DNA of 64,000 nucleotides from Chitinophagaceae bacterium (GTDB taxonomy: Bacteria > Bacteroidota > Bacteroidia > Chitinophagales > Chitinophagaceae), in contig SAIW01000006.1 in assembly GCA_004028795.1 (NCBI GenBank), positions 248,001-312,000 of the forward strand, written 5' to 3'. The notes beneath the pieces were generated by a model, which was not told the origin of the DNA, ran no database searches, and saw nothing but the letters and a program-made list of their open reading frames with translations. Positions within the stretch are counted from its first letter, which is position 1. Every line of letters starts with the position of its first letter. Shown in pieces: positions 33,182 to 40,792 of this stretch. The position numbers and the translations under genes were made by a program.

Positions 33182-34774
33182 TCACCTTAAAAACTTCTCT
33201 GCAATAACGTTTGCTACTTTCTCTCCATCCATCGCAGCACTTACAATACCACCTGCATAACCGGCACCTTCTGCACAGGGATATAAATTTTTTATTTGCG
33301 GATGCTCCAATGTTTCCGCATTTCTGGGAATACGTACCGGAGATGATGTTCTGCTTTCCGTAGCCACCACAACAGCATCATTAGTGTAATAACCTTTCAT
33401 TTTATTACCGAATACTTTAAACCCTTCCTGCAAGTTTTTATAAATAAAGTCAGGTAATACGGTACTTAAATCAGCAGAAGCTATGCCGGGCAAATAAGAA
33501 CAATCAGGTAATGAAGCTGAATGTTTTCCATCAGAAAAATCAACCATACGTTGTGCAGGTGCAACAAATTTTCCTCCACCCGCTTCAAATGCCTTTCTTT
33601 CTATGGCTTGTTGGAAATGCATCAGTAATAAATTTGAATTTCGAATTTCGAGTTTCGAATTTTGTTTTTTAAAATAGTTATATGCATCTTTCTCATCAAC
33701 ACTTACCACCATTCCGCTATTGGCAAAAGGGTTATTCCTTTTACTGGGACTCCAGCCATTTACCACCAATTCATTGGCGTTGGTTGCTGCCGGAGCAATA
33801 ATGCCACCGGGACACATACAAAAACTAAACACTCCTTTTCCGTTAACCTGTTCAACTAACGAGTAAGAGGAAGGCGGCAAACAAACATCTCTCACCGCAT
33901 CATGATATTGAATACTGTCCATTAAACTTTGCGGATGTTCAATTCTTACACCTAATGCAAAAGGCTTCGCTTCAATTAAAATATTTTTTTGGTGTAGTAA
34001 TTCAAAAATATCTCTGGCACTATGTCCGGTTGCCAATATTACTGCATCAGCATGTAAGGCATCTCCATCAACAGTTTTGATGGTTGTTATCGTATCATCT
34101 TCAACAATAAAATCAATCAGCTTTTTTTCAAACAAAACATTACCGCCATATTCAATAATAGCATTTCGCATGGCAGTAATAATATGTGGTAATTTATTAG
34201 TGCCAATATGCGGATGAGCTTCGTATAAAATTTTTTCTTCTGCACCAAAATGTACAAACAAATTAAGTATCCGGTTTATATCGCCGCGTTTAGAACTTCT
34301 GGTGTACAACTTACCATCGCTGTAAGTACCTGCACCTCCTTCACCAAAACAATAATTACTTTCAGGGTTTACAACACCTTCTTTATTCAATGTAGCCAAA
34401 TCTCTTCTTCTGTTGCGTACATCTTTTCCTCTTTCAATAACAATTGGTTTAATACCTGATTCAATCAGTTTTAATGCAGCAAACAAACCTGCGGGGCCGG
34501 CACCAACAACAATCACTTTTTTATCAGCTTTACTTACATCCTGTAAAGCAATTTTTTGAATGACCCTTTGTTGAAAAGGTTCATTTATAAAAACGTTGAA
34601 GCTGATATTCATCCAAACCTGTTTTCTGCTGCGTGCATCAATACTTTGTTTGGTTTTATAAAAACCTGTAATATGTTGTTGAGATACAGAAAGAGATTGC
34701 GACAGATATTGTTTAATAATGCTATCGCTGAAAGCCTCTGATGGCTTTAGTTTGAGAGAGATTTCTTTTTGCAT
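33182..34774 (-). CDS. FAD-dependent dehydrogenase of the COG2509 group
   Basis: A 530-aa flavoprotein. The dinucleotide-binding motif VIVVGAGPAGLFAALKL begins at about 84, after an N-terminal domain typical of this group. Further marks are VIERGKDVRNRRRD, CFGEGGAGTYSDGKLYTR, VILATGHSARDIFELL and, near the C-terminus, LYPCAEGAGYAGGIVSAAMDGEKVA. The substrate is unknown. An odd stretch SKLEIRNSNLLL (about 370-381) is encoded by tandem TTTCGAA/TTTCGAG units (33631-33664) that look like an intergenic repeat inserted in frame. Confidence 0.85.
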   Translation of the reverse strand: MQKEISLKLKPSEAFSDSIIKQYLSQSLSVSQQHITGFYKTKQSIDARSRKQVWMNISFNVFINEPFQQRVIQKIALQDVSKADKKVIVVGAGPAGLFAALKLIESGIKPIVIERGKDVRNRRRDLATLNKEGVVNPESNYCFGEGGAGTYSDGKLYTRSSKRGDINRILNLFVHFGAEEKILYEAHPHIGTNKLPHIITAMRNAIIEYGGNVLFEKKLIDFIVEDDTITTIKTVDGDALHADAVILATGHSARDIFELLHQKNILIEAKPFALGVRIEHPQSLMDSIQYHDAVRDVCLPPSSYSLVEQVNGKGVFSFCMCPGGIIAPAATNANELVVNGWSPSKRNNPFANSGMVVSVDEKDAYNYFKKQNSKLEIRNSNLLLMHFQQAIERKAFEAGGGKFVAPAQRMVDFSDGKHSASLPDCSYLPGIASADLSTVLPDFIYKNLQEGFKVFGNKMKGYYTNDAVVVATESRTSSPVRIPRNAETLEHPQIKNLYPCAEGAGYAGGIVSAAMDGEKVANVIAEKFLR

Positions 34775-34782
34775 GCAACAAT

Positions 34783-34855
34783 GTTTAAAGATTTAAGTGT
34801 TTAAAAGTTTAACGGTTCTGCTAAAAACAAACATTAAACTTTTAAACCTTTAAAC
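34783..34855. repeat. Large palindromic repeat between the DUF3127 gene and the COG2509 gene
   Basis: GTTTAAAAGTTTAA (34799-34812) and TTAAACTTTTAAAC (34834-34847) are perfect 14-bp arms, flanked by outer arms GTTTAAAG (34783-34790) and CTTTAAAC (34848-34855). It probably ends or slows transcription from the DUF3127 gene. Confidence 0.65.
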
Positions 34856-34863
34856 AAAAGAGC

Positions 34864-35241
34864 TTAAAATGGTAAATCATCAACAGCATCAGGCGGTGCT
34901 GCATCTGGTACAAATGTTGGTGGTGCCGGGTTACCTGCATCATTACCTAACTTAACTGTTTCCATTCTCCATGCATCTAAATTGGTAATATAATTATCAA
35001 CGCCGTTTTTATTCCACTTAGTTCCTTTAATATTAAATTGTACTTTTACTTCATCGCCAATATTAAATCTGTCGGGCATAGAAGTTTTATCCTGTACACA
35101 TTGAAATTTAATATAGTTGGTAATAGTTCTTCCGTTAATATCTTCACTTTTTTCAATTACAAATTCTCTTGTTTTAAAAGTTTCGGTACGTTGAACAGTG
35201 TCAAACTTTGCCACTAATTTTCCGATTGCTTCATAACTCAT
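34864..35241 (-). CDS. DUF3127 domain-containing protein
   Basis: A 125-aa conserved Bacteroidota protein with an OB-fold-like beta pattern: AIGKLVAKFDTVQRTETFKTREFVIEK, FNIGDEVKVQFNIKGTKW and YITNLDAWRMET. The proline-rich tail ends in the acidic motif DAVDDLPF, which resembles the C-terminal protein-docking tip of single-stranded DNA-binding proteins (DDDLPF). A role in DNA metabolism is therefore plausible, but it is inference. Confidence 0.82.
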   Translation of the reverse strand: MSYEAIGKLVAKFDTVQRTETFKTREFVIEKSEDINGRTITNYIKFQCVQDKTSMPDRFNIGDEVKVQFNIKGTKWNKNGVDNYITNLDAWRMETVKLGNDAGNPAPPTFVPDAAPPDAVDDLPF

Positions 35242-35351
35242 AATAATAATTTATAGTAAAGCAAATGTAGTAGTTTACAATGCTAAAATTTACTGTTAAA
35301 AATTTTCAGTAAACAAATTAAACATGTACCTTCCCCTTCAAAGCAGTAATC

Positions 35352-36095
35352 ATGCAGCTAAAGTGTATCATATTATTATTTTTTCTTACTCTCTTTACTG
35401 CTGCTGGTTTCTCACAAGATTTTAAAGTTCATTATACAGATTACACAATTAATAAAGCAAAGCAAACAGACAGTGCTGTTTTACAATTACTTTCCAACTA
35501 TTCTGATAGTTTAAATAAACACATGAATATTGTTATTGGTTTTGCAACAAAACCTTTATATAGTAAACAACCGGAAAGTCCGCTCGGGAATTTAATGGCA
35601 GATTGTATGAAAGAAATGGCTGAGAAAAAATTCGGCACTCATATTCATGCAGCATTTATAAACGCTGCCGGCATTCGTTCCTATATTTCTAAAGGAGACA
35701 TTACTATTGGTAAAGCTTATGAGCTGATGCCATTTGATAATTTAATAGTACTGCAGGAAGTTACAGGTGCAGTATTAATGCAATATCTAAACAAGGTTGC
35801 GGAAATGGGTGGTTGGCCTTTGAGCGGTATAACCATGAATATTAATAAAGATAAAAAAGCTGTGAATGTTTTGGTGGAAGGAAGACCTATTAATGACAAT
35901 GAATCATACACAATTGCCAATTCTGATTATATAGCTAATGGTGGAAGTAATTGTGATTTTTTAAAACCCATTCCGCAAGTGAATAAAGGATATTTGTTAA
36001 GAGATGCACTGATAGAATACATTAGGAAATTTTCAACAGAAGGCAAACCTGTTGATGCAAAAACAGAGAACAGAATTACATATGCAAACAATTAA
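35352..36095 (+). CDS. Secreted 5'-nucleotidase C-terminal-domain protein
   Basis: A 247-aa exported protein: signal peptide about 1-21 (ends TAAGFSQ), then a stand-alone 5'-nucleotidase C-terminal domain (substrate-binding half). Marks: PESPLGNLMADCM, AAFINAAGIRSYISKGDITIGKAYELMPFDN, YTIANSDYIANGGSNCDFL. In UshA-type enzymes this domain follows the metallophosphatase domain in one chain. Here it is a separate gene upstream of, and overlapping, the metallophosphatase gene, so the two probably form a two-subunit enzyme. Confidence 0.88.
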   Translation: MQLKCIILLFFLTLFTAAGFSQDFKVHYTDYTINKAKQTDSAVLQLLSNYSDSLNKHMNIVIGFATKPLYSKQPESPLGNLMADCMKEMAEKKFGTHIHAAFINAAGIRSYISKGDITIGKAYELMPFDNLIVLQEVTGAVLMQYLNKVAEMGGWPLSGITMNINKDKKAVNVLVEGRPINDNESYTIANSDYIANGGSNCDFLKPIPQVNKGYLLRDALIEYIRKFSTEGKPVDAKTENRITYANN

Positions 36096-37014
36096 CAGAA
36101 GAAACTTTTTAAGGCAATCTGCTTTAGCAAGTGCTGCATTAATTGCAACGCCTGAAAAAGACTTTCTGTTTAGTAATACGGAAGAACATTTAACCATTTT
36201 ACATACCAATGATGTACATAGCCATTTAGACCCTTTTAATGATGATGGAACTAAAAATGCAGGGCTTGGTGGTATTGCAGCAAGAAGTGCTTTAATAAAA
36301 AAAATTAGAAGTGAAGTAAGCAATGTTTTATTGTTAGATGCAGGAGATATTTTTCAGGGAACACCTTATTTTAATATGTATAAAGGCGAGGCTGAAATAA
36401 AGGCTATGAGCCTGATGCAGTATGATGCAAGTACTATGGGCAATCATGATTTTGATGCCGGGCTTGACAACTTTGCCACACAACTACATCATGCAAATTT
36501 CCCAGTCATTATTTGTAATTATGAATTTGCAGGTACTTCAATGGAAAATAAATTCGTACCTTATAAAACTTTTCAGAAAGGAAATATTAAAGTAGGTGTA
36601 TTAGGTGTTGGCATTGAATTGAAAGGTTTGGTTGCAGATGATTTATATGGTAAAACCGTTTACAGAGAACCTATTGAAAAAGCAAACATTACTGCTGAAT
36701 ATTTAAAGAAGCAAGGTTGCGATATGGTTATTTGTTTATCGCATCTTGGGGATAAGTATTACGATGATAAAGTAAGCGATGAGATTTTAGCGAAAGAATG
36801 TTTTGATATTGATTTAATCATTGGTGGCCATACACACAGATTATTTAATGAACCGAGAATTTACAGAAATCGTCGTGGTGGCAACACTTTGGTAAATCAA
36901 GTGGGTTGGGCAGGCATGCATTTAGGTAGGTTAGATTACAGTTTCAGTTCAGGAAAAAAGAAAAATTTGCGGCAAAGCCATACTGTTACGATAACGAAAA
37001 AAACAAGTGAATAA
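36082..37014 (+). CDS. Metallophosphatase (5'-nucleotidase N-terminal domain) with Tat signal
   Basis: Start chosen at ATG 36082 (310 aa); it overlaps the upstream gene by 14 bp. The N-terminus INRRNFLRQSALASAALIA is a twin-arginine signal. The two-metal site is complete: HTNDVHSHLDPF, LLDAGDIFQG, GNHDFDAG, CLSHLGD and IIGGHTHRLF. The nucleotide-binding C-terminal domain is missing here but is encoded just upstream. Together they probably release phosphate and nucleoside from extracellular nucleotides in the periplasm. Confidence 0.88.
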   Translation: MQTINRRNFLRQSALASAALIATPEKDFLFSNTEEHLTILHTNDVHSHLDPFNDDGTKNAGLGGIAARSALIKKIRSEVSNVLLLDAGDIFQGTPYFNMYKGEAEIKAMSLMQYDASTMGNHDFDAGLDNFATQLHHANFPVIICNYEFAGTSMENKFVPYKTFQKGNIKVGVLGVGIELKGLVADDLYGKTVYREPIEKANITAEYLKKQGCDMVICLSHLGDKYYDDKVSDEILAKECFDIDLIIGGHTHRLFNEPRIYRNRRGGNTLVNQVGWAGMHLGRLDYSFSSGKKKNLRQSHTVTITKKTSE

Positions 37015-37150
37015 AAAATTTTTTTTTCAACATAAAGTATTCATATTCGCAGTCCGTCTAAACTTTTTTGCATAAACCATTTTTTGTAAAAAAATTGCAA
37101 ACGGAGACAAGGAAATTAATTAACTCAACATAAAATTTGCTAACCTTACT

Positions 37151-38578
37151 ATGACTAAAACTGCTGACACTATCTGGAGTAACTGTTTGAAGATTATCAA
37201 AGACATTGTAGAATGGCAACATTTTAAAACATGGTTTGAACCTATTAAACCTGTTGAAGTAAAAGGTAGTGTTTTAATGATTCAGGTGCCGAGCCAATTT
37301 TTTTATGAATATCTTGAAGAGCATTATGTAAACTTATTAGCAAAAACTTTAAAGCGTGAATTAGGTAAAGACGCAAGATTAGAATATCGTATTATGGTTG
37401 ATAGCGGCAATGGCCGCAATGGCAGTATGGATATACCAACTAACGGAGCAAAAACATTCAGCAATAATGAAATGAATTTTCCGTTAGTAATTGATAATCC
37501 TGTTCGTAACCCGTTCGTAATTCCCGGATTAAAGAAAATGCAGATTGACCCGCAACTAAATCATATTTACACTTTCGATTCTTACGTAGAAGGCGATAGT
37601 AACCGTGTGGCACGCCGTGCAGGTAAAACTGTTGCAGAAAAACCGGGTGCTAATTCATTCAATCCGTTAGTAGTATATGGCGGTGTTGGTTTAGGTAAAA
37701 CACATTTGGCTCAAGCAATTGGCAATGAAGTAAAACGTTTACACCCTAACAAAGTTGTTTTGTATGTAAGCAGTGAAAAATTCATTAATCAATTTCAGGA
37801 TCATAGCCGTAACAACGCAATTAACGATTTCATTCATTTCTATCAATTAATTGATGTATTGATTATTGACGATGTACAATTTTTTGCGAGAGCAGAAAAA
37901 AGTCAGGATGCATTCTTTGCCATCTTCAATCACTTACATCAAAGCGGTAAACAATTGGTGTTAACTTCAGATAAATCTCCCAAAGATTTGGAAGGTATGC
38001 AGGAAAGATTGTTAAGCCGTTTCCGTTGGGGTTTAAGTGCAGACCTTCAATTGCCCGATTATGAAACAAGAATAGAAATTCTTGAAAAGAAAATGAAGAA
38101 CGATGGTTTGGAAATGAGTAAAGAAGTGGTAAAATATGTTGCTTATAACATTAATACCAACGTTAGAGAATTAGAAGGTGCATTAATCTCTTTGTTGGCT
38201 CAATCATCATTAAATAAAAAAGAAATTGATATTGAGTTAGCGAAAAGAGTTCTAAGAAACTTTGTAAAAACAAGCAGTAAAGAAATTACCATTGAAGCTA
38301 TACAGAAAATGGTATGCGAATACTTCGCAGTTTCTTACGAAAAACTATTACACAAAACACGTAAACGTGAAATAGTACAGGCAAGACAAATAACTATGTA
38401 TTTGGCAAAAGCTTTTACTAAAAACTCTTTAAAAACGATTGGCGAACATTTTGGCGGAAGAGACCATACTACTGTAATTCATAGCTGCCAAACTGTAAAA
38501 GATTTAATGGATACAGATTCTATTTTTCGTGAAAACGTTATGGAACTAACACAAAAAGTACAATTAGCTGCTATGTAA
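37151..38578 (+). CDS. dnaA: Chromosomal replication initiator DnaA
   Basis: A 475-aa AAA+ initiator that opens oriC. Domain I (1-80) starts TIWSNCLKIIKDIVEWQHFKTWFEPI; the AAA+ core has Walker A GGVGLGKTHLAQAIGNE (about 176-192), Walker B VLIIDDVQFF and sensor segment ERLLSRFRWGLSADL; the DNA-binding domain IV ends with the signature GGRDHTTVIHSC (about 436-447). Length is typical. The 136 bp upstream hold no recognisable cluster of DnaA boxes, and dnaN is not adjacent, so this locus is not evidently the origin. It is followed by its own terminator. Confidence 0.97.
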   Translation: MTKTADTIWSNCLKIIKDIVEWQHFKTWFEPIKPVEVKGSVLMIQVPSQFFYEYLEEHYVNLLAKTLKRELGKDARLEYRIMVDSGNGRNGSMDIPTNGAKTFSNNEMNFPLVIDNPVRNPFVIPGLKKMQIDPQLNHIYTFDSYVEGDSNRVARRAGKTVAEKPGANSFNPLVVYGGVGLGKTHLAQAIGNEVKRLHPNKVVLYVSSEKFINQFQDHSRNNAINDFIHFYQLIDVLIIDDVQFFARAEKSQDAFFAIFNHLHQSGKQLVLTSDKSPKDLEGMQERLLSRFRWGLSADLQLPDYETRIEILEKKMKNDGLEMSKEVVKYVAYNINTNVRELEGALISLLAQSSLNKKEIDIELAKRVLRNFVKTSSKEITIEAIQKMVCEYFAVSYEKLLHKTRKREIVQARQITMYLAKAFTKNSLKTIGEHFGGRDHTTVIHSCQTVKDLMDTDSIFRENVMELTQKVQLAAM

Positions 38579-38596
38579 TAAAACTTTTAAAATAAG

Positions 38597-38632
38597 AATC
38601 CCAAATGCATAAATGTGTTTGGGATTTTTTTA
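38597..38632 (+). terminator. Terminator of dnaA
   Basis: AATCCCAAA (38597-38605) pairs with TTTGGGATT (38618-38626), then a T run. Confidence 0.85.
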
Positions 38633-38652
38633 TTGTGGGAATAGAATTTGTT

Positions 38653-38683
38653 TTTTGTTGTTTAGAGTTAGCTATTATATTTG
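38653..38683 (+). promoter_or_regulatory. Promoter of tRNA-Ser
   Basis: TTTTG ending at 38657 (-33 type) and TATATTTG at 38676-38683 (-7 type), 18 bp apart, match the Bacteroidota consensus well. Confidence 0.7.
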
Positions 38684-38719
38684 CAGCCCTTTCGTTATAG
38701 CAGAAAGGAAATAAAGGTA

Positions 38720-38808
38720 GGTGAGGTGGATGAGTGGCTGAAATCAGTAGTTTGCTAAACTGCCGTACGGGTTAAACTGTACCGAGGGTTCGAATCCCTC
38801 CCTCACCG
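38720..38808 (+). tRNA. tRNA-Ser (anticodon GCU)
   Basis: An 89-nt class II tRNA. Acceptor arms GGTGAGG and CCTCACC are perfect, discriminator G. The anticodon stem GTAGT/ACTGC encloses TTGCTAA, giving anticodon GCT (reads AGC/AGU). A long variable arm (GTACGGGTTAAACTGTAC) is typical of tRNA-Ser. CCA is not encoded. Its last 12 bases recur at 40196-40207. Confidence 0.96.
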
Positions 38809-38846
38809 CTAAAAATATTGATTTTAATATTTTACAAGCTAGCATC

Positions 38847-38880
38847 AAAACACCCGTTATTAAAATAGCGGGTGTTTTTT
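38847..38880 (+). terminator. Terminator of tRNA-Ser
   Basis: ACACCCGTTAT pairs with ATAGCGGGTGT and continues into a T7 run. Confidence 0.85.
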
Positions 38881-38922
38881 TATAGTTAAATCCAATAATC
38901 TTTTACTTTATAAATAATCTAT

Positions 38923-39801
38923 TTATCCATGATGCTGTTGTTTATATTGCTCGAAGTTCTTAGGTACAGGTCGATTATTAGGTAATTGCTTTTGTTTGTC
39001 TTCATGCATAATAACGGGTTTGTAAATAGTAATATTATCATTAGTAATATTAGTTGGTGCTGGTTTTGCATGCTCATTAATAGTAACTTGATGTATGTTA
39101 TTGTTTACTACTTTCTGAACTTCTGTAATATGAGGTCCGGTATTATAAACCGTATTATGAATATTATTATTAATAACAGTAGAATTATTATTTACTATTG
39201 TGGTATTATGGTTATTAATAATAGTTATATTTTTTACAATGTTTATATTAGTCGTTCTGTCAACAACATAATTTTCAATATTAGGTTTGGTCATATGTTC
39301 TTGCGGAACGAAAGTCCAGTAATGCGGTGGTGGATTCCATCCAACATTAATATCAATTCTTGGTGCTAAAGGTGCCCAACCATAAAAGCCTGCCGAATGC
39401 CCCCAGGTTACCCAAGCAGGTGCCCACTCATGCCCCGGTAACCAAAGCCATCCATAACCTTCTTCGAAAAACCATCTTCCATAGTGAAAAGGAGCCCATC
39501 CCCAATTATAGTTAGAAACCCATGTCCATCCGGCATTACTGTACGCCCAATGTCCGTTTGTCGAATAAGGTTGAAATCCTATGGCGATATTTGGTGTCCA
39601 TACATAACCATAACCTGGATAAGTAATCCATCTTCCATATGGTGCCAATTCATCATAAAATACCTGATAGGTTATTTCTGTTTGTGGTGCAGGGGTTGTA
39701 AAATTTTCTTTAACTGATACAGTTGTCTTTACAGGCCCGCTACAACTAACTAATGTTGCCGTAAAAAAAACAATTATACAGTAAGCAATAATCTTTTTCA
39801 T
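38923..39801 (-). CDS. DUF6600 / YXWGXW-repeat lipoprotein
   Basis: A 292-aa predicted lipoprotein; the N-terminal signal ends LVSCSG, so Cys20 or so is lipidated. A tryptophan/tyrosine-rich domain (about 45-165) has repeats such as YGRWITYPGYGYVWTP, GWTWVSNYNWGWAPFHYGRW and YGWLWLPGHEWAPAWVTW. The next 100 residues are asparagine/threonine-rich low complexity (NINIVKNITIINNHNTTIVN), and the tail is polar (FEQYKQQHHG). The role is unknown, probably an envelope protein. It lies between tRNA-Ser and a displaced copy of the tRNA end. Confidence 0.8.
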   Translation of the reverse strand: MKKIIAYCIIVFFTATLVSCSGPVKTTVSVKENFTTPAPQTEITYQVFYDELAPYGRWITYPGYGYVWTPNIAIGFQPYSTNGHWAYSNAGWTWVSNYNWGWAPFHYGRWFFEEGYGWLWLPGHEWAPAWVTWGHSAGFYGWAPLAPRIDINVGWNPPPHYWTFVPQEHMTKPNIENYVVDRTTNINIVKNITIINNHNTTIVNNNSTVINNNIHNTVYNTGPHITEVQKVVNNNIHQVTINEHAKPAPTNITNDNITIYKPVIMHEDKQKQLPNNRPVPKNFEQYKQQHHG

Positions 39802-40195
39802 AAAAGTTATTTATAAATTAAACGGATTAACAAATTAATAAAAAGCAGTTGGCTACTACTTTATATAACGTTATTATCAGGAATCTTTTACTGTTCTGAT
39901 TTAATTACCGGTTTAATGCTTCTTGACCTCTCATAGTTAAATCTATCTTGTCTATTTTACACATATCTTTTCCCCTGATTATTAATTCTTTTATTTACCT
40001 GATTCTTGAGCAAAAGATGAAACTCCAATAGTAGTTGCAATAACTTCTATAAGTCGAGTATTCATACTTATTTTTTTAATTTTTATTCTTTTTTAAAATG
40101 CTCAAGTGAGATTACTAAATAAATAAGAAGTTTAACTAAAGATAAGGTTTAACAATTTAATTTTTACCTATTGAGAAATCAGATAAATGAAGTCT

Positions 40196-40207
40196 CTCCC
40201 TCACCGC
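40196..40207 (+). repeat. Direct repeat of the tRNA-Ser 3' end
   Basis: CTCCCTCACCGC is identical to the end of tRNA-Ser plus one base (38798-38809). It lies 1.4 kb downstream in the same orientation, as an attachment-site scar would. Confidence 0.45.
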
Positions 40208-40211
40208 AAAT

Positions 40212-40245
40212 AAAAAATCCTAACAATCAATTGCCAGGATTTTTT
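40212..40245. terminator. Bidirectional terminator after the RRM gene
   Basis: AAAAAATCCT (40212-40221) pairs with AGGATTTTTT (40236-40245), with an inner CAAT/ATTG stem. Confidence 0.8.
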
Positions 40246-40268
40246 ATTATAAGTTGAACTGATTTTTA

Positions 40269-40664
40269 TCATCTGCGATAGCCGCCGCCACTTCCGCCGC
40301 TATAACCACCTCCTCCTCTGTCATTTCCACCACCTCCCCCTCTCCTGTCATTATTAAATCTACCGCTACCACCTCTGTTACCACCGCCGCTACTCCTATT
40401 ATCTCTTCCTCCACTGCCACCGCTTTGTTGTTCTGCTTTTTGAACACTCATTTTTTTTCTGCCCAACATGGCTCCGTTTAAAAGTGTTATTACTTCTTCG
40501 GCTTCTGTATCTACAGACATATCTACAAAACCAAAGCCCCTGCTTTTCTGAGTAAATTTATCATAAATAACTCTGGCAGATTTTACTTCACCATACAACT
40601 CAAACATCTCTTTCAAGTCCACATCATCCATATCGCTCATTAAGCCGGTAACAAAAAGTAACAT
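40269..40664 (-). CDS. RNA-binding protein with RRM domain and glycine-rich tail
   Basis: A 131-aa protein. One RRM domain (1-80): RNP2-like LLFVTGL at the N-terminus and RNP1 KSRGFGFVDM (about 40-49). The tail is a Gly/Arg/Asp/Asn-rich repeat (GGRDNRSSGGGNRGG and on). Such small RRM proteins act on RNA structure or post-transcriptional control; targets here are unknown. The start at MLLFVTG puts RNP2 at the very N-terminus, as in other bacterial members. Confidence 0.9.
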   Translation of the reverse strand: MLLFVTGLMSDMDDVDLKEMFELYGEVKSARVIYDKFTQKSRGFGFVDMSVDTEAEEVITLLNGAMLGRKKMSVQKAEQQSGGSGGRDNRSSGGGNRGGSGRFNNDRRGGGGGNDRGGGGYSGGSGGGYRR

Positions 40665-40792
40665 TACTAAATAATTTTAAATGTAACCCGAAGATAAAGC
40701 CTTAAATTCCTACATCAAAAACAAATTAAATTTTTCGCTTAATATTTACTTTAGAAGTAGCTTAGCAAAACCAATTCCGAAAACCGTTTAAA

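Larger units (their letters stand above)
39802..40268. other. Gene-poor region of about 470 bp
   Basis: No convincing gene. A 24-codon minus-strand ORF at 39991-40065 (begins MNTRLIEVIATTIG) is too short to defend and may be a remnant. The segment ends with the tRNA-Ser 3'-end copy and a terminator. Confidence 0.5.

Noticed and set aside
37015-37150. Possible oriC next to dnaA
   Set aside because: No cluster of DnaA boxes or AT-rich repeat array was found in the 136 bp upstream or the short spacer downstream; only GC-skew analysis of the whole genome could locate the origin.
38986-39369. 127-codon plus-strand ORF
   Set aside because: It is antisense to the asparagine/threonine-rich part of the DUF6600 lipoprotein gene; its Asn/Ile-rich product mirrors that low complexity.
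40247-40447. 66-codon ORF rich in Val/Glu/Ala
   Set aside because: It is another frame of the glycine-rich tail of the RRM protein.
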